Below are positions 45,305-54,990 of a stretch of 64,000 bases of DNA, piece after piece. Below the pieces are notes generated by a model that saw only the letters and a list, made by a program, of their open reading frames with translations, made no database searches and was not told where the DNA came from. Made by a program: the position numbers and the translations under genes. The stretch is from Gnetum montanum. Its lineage: Eukaryota > Streptophyta > Gnetopsida > Gnetales > Gnetaceae. Location: positions 3,191 through 67,190 of the forward strand of contig MNCI01002793.1 in the NCBI GenBank assembly GCA_015680685.1. Direction: 5' to 3'. How positions within the stretch are numbered: the first letter of the stretch is position 1; every line of letters starts with the position of its first letter.

Positions 45305-48163
45305 ATGGCACCCAAACAAAAGTATTCACAAGAAGGAGAACCCTCACAAATAGGAGAGAAATGACCTAGAGCTAGAAGGGGCCAATAGGAACAATGGCAA
45401 GAATAACAAGAGGTGATCCATGCAATGGGACCTCTTTGTGAGGAGCCTAAAGTGGAATCTATTCAATAGATTCCATAGGAAGAAGTGCCTACAAAACAAT
45501 CCCAACAAGGACAAGTGTCTGGACCTATGCCAAGGCTTGAAGTCACTCTAACTCAAGCCTACCTAGACATCATCAAGTCCTGAGAAATCCAAAGATCAAT
45601 TCTTCAAGAGATAAACTTTGAGCCATTTTTGGAAAAAGCTCTAGAGGATGTGAAGACACAATTGCAAACCTCTCCTATGTGGCCAGACATCATATCCAGT
45701 GGGGAATGGTACATGGGAGAGACCTATCTCTTCTAGAATAGTCAAAGGCTAGGATCCATTGTAAAAATCAAGGACATTCAAGTGTCCTACTTAGTGGAAG
45801 CCATTGCACAAGCATTGGGGTTGCCAGACATTTGAACATAGTTGACAAAGATATCAACAAAAGGTGATCCTTAACCAAAAAGAGAATGGACCCAATAATG
45901 CTACGGGGTGGACCGTAAGGAGTATGGTGCACTCACACCAGTGGAGTAGATTTATTTCAAGATTGCAACCTATCACCTCAATCCAATGGTGAGGCCAAGC
46001 AAGGTGACTACTTTCTCTACCCGAGCATGCACTACTCTAAGCAGGAAATTTCCCATTAACCTTCCATAGTTGATTTATTTGGAAATTAATAAGTACTTCA
46101 AGAAGAACAAATGTGGAAGGAAGACCCTACCCATTCCATGCCTTATCAAAAAACTTTGCAAAAGGGTAGGCATTGTTTACTATTCTAATAACACTCTTAG
46201 GCATGATCCCTTAGCATCATGGGCAGAAATCATGAAAAATAAGACATCAATGATCACTCAAATAGAGGAGCTACTACCACCCCCATCCACTCAGGAGACA
46301 ACACCAAAGGCCTACACAATCCTTGAGCATCTGCGTCAAATTCAAGAATCTCTCTTGAGCAAATAAGATCAACAAGTAAGAATAAGTGGGGTGAATTCAT
46401 CTATGTATCTACCAGTGATGAGTCACCTTAATGAGGTGGCCCGAACAGTTAGTCAGATGGAGAAGGATGGGCCCATTTTCTCTGCCCAAAAAACGTAGTT
46501 TCCTTCGAGGTCAAATCCCAATGCTCAAGAGGTAACGATATCACTAGAAACATACCATCTATTCCTAGAAATCTCTAGGAATGGTACCACTTTCTTAGTG
46601 AAGTTGTAGGAAGGTGAAGAGGCAACTATCTTGGTGATGCAACACCAAGGGCAGGAGATAGTAGCAAATGTGGTAGCTAACCATGTAGCTAAAGTACTAA
46701 ATGCACCCGTGACATTTGTACTAGATGTATTTGCACTCCAAGATCTGCAAATGTCCACAGGCACAGTTAGTGAAAAACTGAATGCAACCCAGCATGAACA
46801 ATTGCTAAAATGACTAGTAGGAACTAGGCAATAGACTCTGAACATCTTTGATCTCCCAGAGAACATCACCACAACCTACTCGGAGCTACTAAATGCAAGG
46901 GGTAGATACATCATCTTGGAAGGGCAACTAGAAATGGCCTAAGAGCAAAATCAATGCTTGGCTGCAAAGGTTGCTGAACTTTGTGCCCAACTTGTAGAAT
47001 AAGAAATCCTTAGCCTAGTAGTAATAAGAGATGAAGCTATCAAATAGCTTCAAGAATGATTTCAAAAGGCTGAGAAAGAAGCAGTAATGGCCATCTTCAA
47101 ATAGTCTATTGTAGAAGTTGAAATTCACTCAATCAAAAAGGACTTGAATTAGATGTGCCAGGAAAATGAAGCATTGACTATGCAAAATCATCACCAACAA
47201 AATGTTGATGCTTAGAGAGATCAAATGCAAGAGTTCATTTGTCAACAGTAGGAGTAGCTTGCCAAATTCAACACTGAACTAAGGAAATTGATCATGGAGA
47301 ATCGTAATCTATCAATGGAGGAGGTACGCACCTTGCAACAAAAGTCTACCATTGAGATCACTGCCTAGAAGAACAAAGCTCTCAAATTTGAGAAAGTGAA
47401 AAGTCACTATAGGGACCAAGTTGGTTTGCTAAAAGAAGTAAATGAAAAACAAATCCAAATGACAAAGGAAAAACTAAATGAAGCCCTCTAACAACTCTAG
47501 TAAGAAAGAGAGATGTGGCAACCCATCCTTGATGGGAATAATGCCTACAACAAAGTGAAAACATGCTTAAAGGAGTTGCAGATCAAGAAAATGATAGAGT
47601 ACATGGAGTTGGCCAATCTCTATTATCCAAACTTAGTAATGTTGATAGCCAGACAGTCGTGGTTGAAATTGGAAAAATAAGTGGTTAGCTAGTATCTACT
47701 ATATAAGGCCAAGTTCAAACACCACAAGGACACCAAGCAAAAGCTTGAGACTACTAACACTAAACTTGAAGTTCTCAAAGGACGATTCACAAATCAATGA
47801 TCTATCGTTGAGTACCTAGCCAAATAGATGAATGACTACCAACAACTAAAGAAAACAATGAGAGTATTTCACATTGAACGCAAACAGTTTGTTACCTAGT
47901 TTGTCAATGATAAGGAGTTGTTTCCAGCAATCCTGTGTCCTTGGGATGTACCCATTCCAAGCCACATTGGGGAAGTTGCATGGATGGTGCATGATCCTAA
48001 GAGTAAGGAGGAGAAAATGAAAGCACTACTAAATGCTTTTTTCCTCCCACTTGAAGTTGCAGCAGTAACAAGACAACCATAGCCACCTCAACCACCACCA
48101 ATGCATGAAGTCAGTGAGGGTTCCTCGGAGCATTAGGAACCACCACCACCTGGGACTATTTGA
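45305..48163 (+). pseudogene. Extra 952-codon reading frame of element C (unnamed)
   Basis: From ATG 45305 to TGA 48161 one frame holds for 2859 bases without a single net shift, broken only by about 38 in-frame stops. All of these can come from Gln, Arg or Trp codons by transitions. The N-terminal half has a globular look: SGEWYMGETYLF (about 45700), LVEAIAQALGLPDI (45795), IATYHLNPMVRPSKVTTFST (45960), then LEINKYFKKN, LPIPCLIKKLCKRVGI (46125) and LASWAEIMKN. The last stretch resembles the 'putative plant transposon protein' domain (PF20167-like) found in plant retroelements; this is from memory. The C-terminal half is long Glu/Lys/Gln/Leu-rich coiled-coil-like sequence (46900-47850), then a VPIPSHIGEVAWMVH segment (47948) and a Pro-rich tail. 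No signal peptide or clear envelope feature. Absent from A, B and D. Confidence 0.7.
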
Positions 48164-48400
48164 TCTTCTCCAACAAGTTTCACACCATTTGCAAATGTTT
48201 TGTCTAATATTTGAATAGTTGTGTCATAATGTTCAATTTTTTGTCCTAAACACCACCATTTTGGTAATGTGTTGATTTGTACACCTGGGCACTCCATTTT
48301 TTGTCAAGTGAGTCAGTTTATTTTGTTGAAGAAAAGTTAATCAATAATTCCATACCTTCCCAATTTTGTAAAAGAACTCAAGGACAAGTTATCATTCAAT

Positions 48401-48410
48401 CATGGGGGTA
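48401..48410 (+). other. Element C polypurine tract
   Basis: CATGGGGGTA directly before the 3' LTR, matching the position in A and B. The 150 bases before it again align with A and B (AGGACAAGTT), marking the right edge of the extra module near 48260. Confidence 0.75.
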
Positions 48411-49243
48411 TGATAAGTCATCGTTGGTTGGCTACATCGACCAAGCCTCATTGACGCAGTGTCTATCTGTTACCTATAAATATGTGCCTACTAGTCGCAT
48501 TTATAGTAATCTAGATTTTAGTAGAAGCGAAGCTCTTACATTTTTTCCATTTGAAAGTTAGAATGTTTTTTCCTTGAGTGCCCGTAGTAAGAGTCATTGA
48601 GTGTACGAATCTTTATTCAAGCATTTTTGTACCTGAGCACAATACTGTGTGTAGCAATAAAGACAAGCTTTTTGATAAACCTTGCAATACTTTAGATAGA
48701 TTAGCTAGTTTATTTATGCATTTAATGTTTTTAATTAATTATTAAATGCTTTCAATTACTTATTAAATATTTCTTATTTATTACGTTAATGAGATAATTA
48801 AGTGAGATAGATTACACACATAAGTACGACCGCTTTGAGCATAACATGTATTTGCTTGGNNNNNNNNNNNNNNNNNNNNNNNNNNNNNNNNNNNNNNNNN
48901 NNNNNNNNNNNNNNNNNNNNNNNNNNNNNNNNNNNNNNNNNNNNNNNNNNNNNNNNNNNNNNNNNNNNNNNNNNNNNNNNNNNNNNNNNNNNNNNNTTTA
49001 TCTACATTTCAAGCACCCAACTATAAAACATAAAAATGATACAAATCAAATGCGTCAGTTACACTTAACCATACCAACGAACGTCACAAGTGTAATTGGG
49101 ACAACAATGATTGACCTTAAGGCTAGATTCACTTCCTAAATGGCTAGTGCATTGAAAATGATGAAGTCCACAGAATTTGACCAGATCATGCGTGAACACT
49201 TGTGATTCGTATGGTTGGGTGTAGGGTACCTCACTGCTCATCA
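48411..49243 (+). repeat. Element C 3' LTR with assembly gap
   Basis: It begins TGATAAG (one change from TGATGAG) and ends CTCATCA at 49237-49243, followed by ACATC. TATAAATA is near 48474. The gap at 48860-48996 removes part of U5. Confidence 0.95.
48860..48996. other. Assembly gap (137 N)
   Basis: A run of 137 N inside the element C 3' LTR. Comparison with the 5' LTR suggests about this much sequence is really missing. Reading frames called across it are artefacts. Confidence 1.
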
Positions 49244-49890
49244 ACATCCTTGAGTATATCTAGTACTTTTCATTAAAAAGCTTCTATATGGTGATCCATG
49301 GTGAATGGAATCAAGATCTAATAATAAGCAGTACCAACTTTCTAACTCCATAGTAAGTGTCTTGAGAAATAACTTTAGCTTTTATCATTTTCTTTTAATA
49401 TTTTGGAAGACATAGACATCATGGACAACTTATAGATAATGCTATAGATTTATATTATAGCCTTTATCAAATTTGGGCATGTTTTTCATGTTTAACCACT
49501 TTATGCAACTTTATTTTTCATGCTTAGTTAGCACTCTAATTGCCTCCCTAATTTGTATCATGTTTCTAGATTCCAATAATGGTTCATGATCATCATCAGG
49601 CATGATAATCTTTATGTCTTACTTGCTACCATACTCATATCTTTCCTCTTTTTTGGAATTCTTTTCCTAGGTCGATGATTTTTCTCATCAAAACTCGGTA
49701 ATAAAATGAAGATTAGGATGATGAGTTATTATAAGAGCCATGTTGATTTGACATCCTTCTAGGATTCCTATGTGCATATGTTCTAGATTTGCTAGAGGTC
49801 CTAATCCTTGAAGACCGAATTGTTCTTAAGTCTTGCTTAGCATCTCTAGGATTGCCTACTAGGAAGGAATGTATTGTTACTATAACACCC
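49244..49890 (-). pseudogene. gag: Element E fragment 3: N-terminal gag (Athila-like)
   Basis: Minus strand from 49890 down: a Ser/Arg/Asn-rich linker, DDHEPLLESRNMIQIREAIR near 49590 (aligning with the MLNIVKAIRIS segment of C), IKWLNMKNMPKFDKGYN near 49480, then a decayed core that ends at 49249 inside the region matching TYSKVSN of C. It continues at 36054 after element C is removed, with ACATC as the duplicated target. Confidence 0.78.
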
Positions 49891-51020
49891 CTATTAATTA
49901 TCTATTAAATATCCTATAAATAACTAATAGAGATGCTACCAAACCCCAAGGATCTAGATTTAACCTTGATTTACTAAGTCAAAAGGAAATGGTAAAATAG
50001 ATAAAAACTATTAATTTGGAGCATAAATACAATAGATCAATGTAGTGCAACAAAATTTTATAATACTCACATGTATAATTAAATAAAATTTATTTCAAAA
50101 AAATTTAAAATTTATGCAACCACAAAATGGATGTTATCAAAAGTTCCATTAGTTGCATCATAAAATGGTGTGTAAAACAATCATCCCAATGACACTTGTT
50201 TCACCTCAATTGGACATCTAAAAATAAAGTTATTCATATTTTAAGTTTACCAAATTAAATAATAAAATATTAATATATCAAAAATAATATTAAATAATAC
50301 ACACCAAAAGAAAAATATTCATTAGAATCTCATGGTTTCAACCACATAGAAAAAAATTCATATTTGTCATACTTTATTATTTATTCATAAAAATAGATAT
50401 ATGGCTCAAATATCTAAGAAGTAAACAAGGTTTGCTTTTTAGAAAAATATAAAATATATAAAAATTATTTTTTCAAGTTGAGAAGATCCCTCTTGAACAA
50501 AAATTAGATCATCTTTTGTCCTATGTCCCTCTTCTAATGTTTCCTTGCCTACTCTAGGCTCTATGCATCAAAGTGAAGGACTTCTCAAATAAGAAAGGTT
50601 ATTTTATTTCCTTCTTCATGGAGCATAAAGGATAGAAGCCTTAGGTTACAAGGCAGGTAAAAGTTTTTAATAAAATATTCACAAATATTTTCTAGTCTAA
50701 AAATACCATAAATATTTGATAGTAAGACAAAGCCTAACATCTCTAACATCTTAAGATTTAAAAAAGAAATAAAAAGTTTGTTGTAAAAAGAACTTTGGAT
50801 AATGTGTTAGCAGATTTGGTGGCAAAATATGAAATGAGATGAAAATAAAGAGCAATGGAACCACAGGCAAATGCAGAAGGATCTTCATCACAACGAGAGA
50901 ACAAGAAGAAGCCTCTCTCTCATGCAATAGAAGAATATAAGAATGGGATAGAAAAGGGATGCATGTATGTGATGGGTACAAAAATTGAGGTGAGGGAGGT
51001 CCCTTAAATAACTAAATAAT
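49891..51020 (-). repeat. Dispersed repeat, inverted copy of 3770-4420, plus flanks
   Basis: 50080-50710 matches 3770-4420 on the other strand. Between 49891 and 50079 and from 50711 to 51020 the sequence is AT-rich with no supported gene. The minus strand at 50751-50981 has an open frame of low-complexity Phe/Ser-rich sequence that is unlikely to be a gene. Confidence 0.65.
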
Positions 51021-51025
51021 CATCG

Positions 51026-51164
51026 ATCTGGGTTTACAGCGCTCACACTCATAGCATAGGCTAAGACGGTTACCGTTAAACTCACGCTTCATTTATGCTT
51101 TTGCGTATCACGAGGTGCAGACGCCTTTGCATACTTTTTAATAACCATAACCGTAAACCCAGAT
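51026..51164. repeat. Short inverted-repeat-bounded segment (139 bp)
   Basis: ATCTGGGTTTAC (51026-51037) and GTAAACCCAGAT (51153-51164) are perfect 12-base inverted repeats bounding a CpG-bearing segment. It could be a small MITE or a foldback in the 3' flank of the laccase remnant. No clear target duplication. Confidence 0.35.
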
Positions 51165-51168
51165 TCTT

Positions 51169-51490
51169 TTTAATACTCCATCCAAGCGTTACCGATCGGG
51201 GTAGTCCTCTTTTTGTTGAGGGCTGCCTTGTATTTTTGCGGCAGCGAAGAACAGGTCAGCGGGGCCTCTAGAGAGCAGTCTTGCAGGTTGCCGGGCTTGC
51301 CATTGATGACGAGTGCGTCGGAGTTTGGGATCATACCTCCGGAATTCCTGGCATAGGGGACGAGTGCCATAACAACGGCGTCCCACCACTCGCCCAAGAT
51401 CAAGATTTCCTCGTGCTTCGGCTTCTGTTATGGGTACACGAAGTTTCGCGGACGCAGGATGATGAAAGCTGCAGAATTCGTATATTTCAT
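51169..51490 (-). pseudogene. Laccase remnant: exons 3-4 region
   Basis: Laccases are secreted multicopper oxidases that oxidise monolignols in the cell wall. The minus strand encodes AAFIILRPRNFVYP, a TAA, then QKPKHEEILILGEWWD, matching the laccase segment ALII-x-PR-x(4)-YPFPKP-x-KE-x-PI-x-LGEWW. Next comes GGMIPNSDALVINGKPGNLQ with DCS, matching GGAPN-x-SDAYTINGQPG-x-LYNCS. After about ALNKK the similarity fades and a stop follows (51170). The two exon segments are contiguous here. The in-frame TAA (51428-51430) and the missing upstream copper-ligand region make it a pseudogene. Same strand as the exon at 52959-53119. Confidence 0.85.
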
Positions 51491-51600
51491 AGATTTATTA
51501 CATGACCCTCATGGAGTCATGTAATAGATTTATGGAGTCTAGGTTTATGTATTTTGGGTGGAAAGCTGCAGACTTGGTATATTTCATACCAGATGAGGAC
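51464..51600 (+). repeat. Partial duplication next to the laccase remnant
   Basis: GAAAGCTGCAGAATTCGTAT (51464) recurs as GAAAGCTGCAGACTTGGTAT (51561), both followed by ATTTCATA. TTATGGAGTCTAGG and CATGGAGTCATG also repeat locally. It looks like filler or repair-associated duplication at the break of the laccase exon. Confidence 0.55.
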
Positions 51601-51770
51601 AAGGGGCAGAGAATTAGGGACAGAAAACAGACCAGGAAGGAAGGGAAAGAATTCGTTGAAAATAAAACCATTAGATACCGAAACGAAGTGATATAATAAA
51701 ACCAAATCATTGGATACAGACATAAAGTCATACTATAGAGGTAGAGGACCCAGGCGTCCACCTGCAACCT

Positions 51771-51980
51771 TTCAGTTCAAAGAAAGAGAGAGCGAAACAA
51801 ATAGTATATTGGGTCAGCCCATAAGGTTTAGGCGGTACACAGATGAGATCACCTGGGTTATCTGACCGCATCTTTTCAGTTCAATTTACCTCACAGAAAG
51901 AGAGAGCGAAACAAATAGTATATTGGGTCAGCCCATAAGGGTTAGGCGGTACACAGATGAGATCACGTGGGTTATCTGAC
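51771..51980 (+). repeat. Near-perfect tandem duplication, about 100 bp
   Basis: Copies 51771-51865 and 51875-51980 share AGAAAGAGAGAGCGAAACAA, GGGTCAGCCCATAAGG and GGCGGTACACAGATGAGATC. There are only about two base differences, plus about ten extra bases (TTTACCTCAC) in the second. It is much younger than the surrounding repeats. Confidence 0.85.
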
Positions 51981-52549
51981 TTATCTCTGGATGTGCGGGA
52001 CACCGACTACTTACTGGGAGGATTTGAGCAGACTGCCTACATACCACTTCGCCACAGTAAAGAGTTTTTTCATTTTGCCCGAGTACAGTGTCGACGTACC
52101 CTTCAGTAATTTTTTGACTTTGCAGAGAGCGTTTTTAACTTACATATGCAACACAGGATAACGAACTGACAAGGGATTTTCAGACTCTACACTATCGCAG
52201 AGAGTCTCTGCAAGCATGTCAGAGGGCACGCGTACCTCGCTGACGCAACTTCTCTGCCACAGGATTTAGAGTACCCGCCTGCGCAAACTTAAGATTATCA
52301 CTGTTAACCCTTCAAAAGAAATTCTGAACTCTTCCGAAATTAAAACTTTATTAGCCGACATTCACCGACTTTACACCGTTTACCGGGCAGGTTTGATATT
52401 GGCATGTGGCTCTAACACGGTTTTTTACATGTCAAGTTTTATGAGATCTTGAAATAATCAAACAATACTCCATATGGCTTACATCCTTCGCACCTTGGAG
52501 GAACCAGCACTCCATAATAGCGTGGAGGCATGTTCGAAAACATAAATAA
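51981..52549. other. Unique-looking sequence between laccase pieces
   Basis: CpG-bearing, non-repetitive sequence where the rest of laccase exon 3 should be. The HG-x-x-Q and WWHAH copper-ligand motifs were looked for on the minus strand and not found. It probably contains an insertion or unrelated filler. No gene supported. Confidence 0.4.
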
Positions 52550-52747
52550 TGTAATCTGAGTATTAAGGAAAAAATCCATGTTGATTTTGTAAAAAGATTA
52601 CAAAGGATGGTCCGGACAAATATGTTGCAAACGTGCGAATTAAACCAAACCGGTACTCATCAAAGATTTTGTGATGAAATTTACAAGAAAGCAATTAAAC
52701 GTGATGGCGCGACACTCAAAATAGCTGAGCAACTCGCAACCATTTGA
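52550..52747 (+). CDS. Unidentified 65-codon open frame
   Basis: Between stops at 52547 and 52745 the plus strand reads without interruption, with a protein-like charged composition (IKEKIHVDFVKRLQRMV, HQRFCDEIYKKAIKRDGATL). There is no ATG at its front; the first internal ATG is in the middle. It may be an exon fragment of a host gene or chance. No family recognised. Confidence 0.25.
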   Translation, partial: CNLSIKEKIHVDFVKRLQRMVRTNMLQTCELNQTGTHQRFCDEIYKKAIKRDGATLKIAEQLATI

Positions 52748-52958
52748 AGCATAAGACACAGCACCATTAAGCTTGTTGTAGCGTTAGTTTATGATTTTAT
52801 TAATAATATGTTACTAGAAATGTATGCTTATGAAAACTGGAAATTCTACTATTTTCTGCGTATTTTACGGTGAAATACTAAAACAGGTAAAATATTGCCA
52901 TCAAATTCAACCCTGCCATTGCAACAGAACATAAGCAGTTGCATTTCCAATCGTTTAC

Positions 52959-53119
52959 CAGTGGACAGTGGCGTTATGTTTGCATTTGTTTACGACGTTA
53001 ACTATGACGATGTGGCCCGATGTGGCCCTCGCGGACCGTCACTGTAGGCCCAGGTACATGCCATTCACTGTGATCACATCCTGCGTACTGCAGTGCCTGG
53101 TCACTTTTGTTTCTTTGAG
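52959..53119 (-). pseudogene. Laccase exon 2 remnant
   Basis: Acceptor TTGCAG precedes 53119 and donor GTAAAC follows 52959. The exon encodes VTRHCSTQDVITVNGMY (laccase VTR-x-C-x(4)-I-x-TVNGQ) and, at its end, VNKCKHNATVHW, the VN-x(5)-N-x-T-x-HW that splices onto HG to make the first copper ligand. Length is 161 bases against the usual 152 for this exon. A one-base loss near 53050 and an exact 10-base tandem duplication (GATGTGGCCC at 53009-53018 and 53019-53028) together add nine, so both ends are in frame but the middle is shifted and meets TGA. Followed by the 51169-51490 remnant on the same strand. Confidence 0.88.
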
Positions 53120-53906
53120 CTGCAACACAGGAAGCATCAACTATCATTACTTGCTCATGAACGAACTTGTTAGAGAAGAAAAACTAAAAGAATCGAAAAT
53201 CTATCATCTGAAAGAGTGAAGGTTATCAACATATCCAATGACACATACTACCCAGTTAAAAACATGAGTAAAACAAAATTTGTGGATTGCACAAAAAATC
53301 TAGATGCATAGATAACCGGCAATGCACAATGCAGAAGCAAATGGAACAAGAAATTCACATGCACACATAACCAGAAATGGCCAATGAAGAAGCAAATGGC
53401 ACAAGAAATTCACATGCATAAATAACCAGAAATGCAAATGGAGCTAATCTATAATCTATAGCCATTGATGCCTCAGATTAAACTTGGTGTTTAGATTCTT
53501 CTTTTACATTAGTGCTCTACAACTACAATGATGGTGTATGCAACCTTTAAGCATATGTGAAAGAGACCATAACTATAATCCTACTATGATTCATGGTGCC
53601 TTTGTTTTTTTTAGCAAGAACGAATTTATAAGCCACGGAATCGTTACCATGACAAAATAGAAAACAATAAGAGACCCAATGCCAACACGTAAATGCATTA
53701 ACAAACCTAATGCCAATGTGTAAACGAATATGGAGGCCACCTTAATGCGTTAACATACACATAAATAGTGGAAAACGTGTTACTTGATGTGTATGCATAA
53801 ACGTGAAAAATGCATTACGCATAAACATGGAAAACATGCTAATTGATGTGTACGCATAAACATGGAAAATGCATTACTTGATGTATATGCATAAATGCGT
53901 GTTACA
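53120..53906 (-). repeat. Former laccase intron 1 with the copia 3' LTR
   Basis: The copia LTR begins on the minus strand at 53906 (TGTAAC), directly after a purine tract (AAGTGAGAGAT), the usual copia end. Its far end is not resolved but lies before the laccase acceptor at 53119. Inside are short tandem repeats at 53325-53450 (period about 57; AAGAAATTCACATGCA) and 53764-53900 (CGCATAAACATGGAAAA(T/C)G). TATA-like TTATAAATTC is on the minus strand near 53626. Confidence 0.6.
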
Positions 53907-54189
53907 ATCTCTCACTTGGTCTTCATATTTAATCAAGTATAGAGTTTAAGTAAATGCATAAATCATGGCAAAAGTTCCTCTTAATGTGAGTAGTATCTTC
54001 CATGTATTACAATGCATTATCTCTCAAACATAATTTCTTATATGGGAACTAACTTTATGAATAAAACAATGTTTATTCTAAGTCCGGCCATATGTAAATT
54101 TACTCTTTCATAACTGTATGCACAAACCATATGAGAAAATAACACAACTGAATAAGAGTTTCATTAAAACTATAAAGTTGTATATACAA

Positions 54190-54990
54190 CAAATTACATT
54201 ATCGACCAAGTCCCATCCAAACTACATGATCTTTAAATGACTTTGGTGGCATTCCTTTTATCAAAGGATCAGCTATCATCAATTCAGTAAATATATGCTT
54301 AATGGCCACTTTGTCTTTCTTAATGTGTTCTCTTATGGCTATGTATTATGTCGATGTGTTTACTTCAACTGCCACTCTTATTATTCTTAGCTATAAAGAT
54401 AGCAATTGGATTATCATAAAACATTCTTAATGGCCTAGATATAGAATCCACAATTCTAAGCCCTGATATGAAACTCTTTAATCATACATCATGTGAAGTA
54501 ACCTCAAAACAAGAAACGAACTTTGCCTCCATAGTGGAAGTAGTAACCAAAGTTTGTTTTCCATGCCTCTAGGATATAGCTCCTCTAGCTAGCATAAAAA
54601 CATAACTAGATGTTGATTTCTATAAATCAACATAGCCAGCAAAGTCTAAATAGAAGTAGCCAGTCACCTTTAAGGAGCCAGTTTGTTTATACATAAGCAT
54701 GTAATCTTTTGTACCTTGAAGGTACCTCATCACTTTCTTTGCAACCCTCCAATGGGTAATACCTGGATTACTCTAATATCTTCCCAACATTCCAATAACA
54801 AATGCAATGTCAGGTCTTGTGCAGACCTGAGCACACATAAGGCTTCCAATAGCTCAAGAATTCGAAATGTTGCTCATCTGACTTTTCTCTAAATCATTCC
54901 TAGGGCACTGGTTCAAATTGAACCTATCACCCTTCACAATAGGTGCTATACTTGGTGAAAAATCTTTCATCCAAAACCTCTCTAAAACTT
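54190..54990 (-). pseudogene. pol: Copia RNase H
   Basis: Encodes CTRPDIAFVIGMLGRY (54830), HWRVAKKVMRYLQGTKDYML (54720), SLKVTGYFYLDFAGYVD (54640), KSTSSYVFMLARGAIS (54580), TLVTTSTMEAKFVS (54535) and SKHIDI (54350). This is the standard copia RNase H order, with the catalytic Glu in TMEAKF. Several stops at Trp/Gln positions. Confidence 0.9.

Larger units (their letters stand above)
36055..49243 (+). mobile_element. Element C: Athila-like retrotransposon with an extra 3' gene module
   Basis: Direct LTRs at 36055-36907 and 48411-49243 (the latter with a 137-base N gap) and perfect target duplications ACATC at 36050-36054 and 49244-49248. The order is LTR, tRNA-Asp primer site, gag, protease, RT, RNase H, integrase, noncoding region, extra module (about 44600-48260), polypurine tract, LTR. 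The extra module explains its 13.2 kb length against about 9.5 kb for A and B. It lies within element E gag. Confidence 0.96.

Noticed and set aside
47382-47564. Minus-strand 60-codon frame
   Set aside because: Antisense shadow of the coiled-coil part of the extra reading frame.
45305-48163. Stop-codon reassignment or readthrough as the reason for many TAG codons
   Set aside because: The same kinds of stop appear in gag and pol of all old copies, together with frame changes and transition-type decay in primer sites. Methylation-driven decay explains it without recoding.
45305-48163. Envelope-type gene after pol
   Set aside because: No signal peptide or transmembrane anchor is visible in the frame; the coiled-coil middle alone is not enough.
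48835-49139. Open frames across the N run
   Set aside because: They exist only because N codons are unreadable; the region is an LTR.
52550-52747. Fumarase-like C-terminus
   Set aside because: A weak resemblance of the KKA...G-T-L-K segment was noted, but spacing and flanking residues do not fit; left unidentified.
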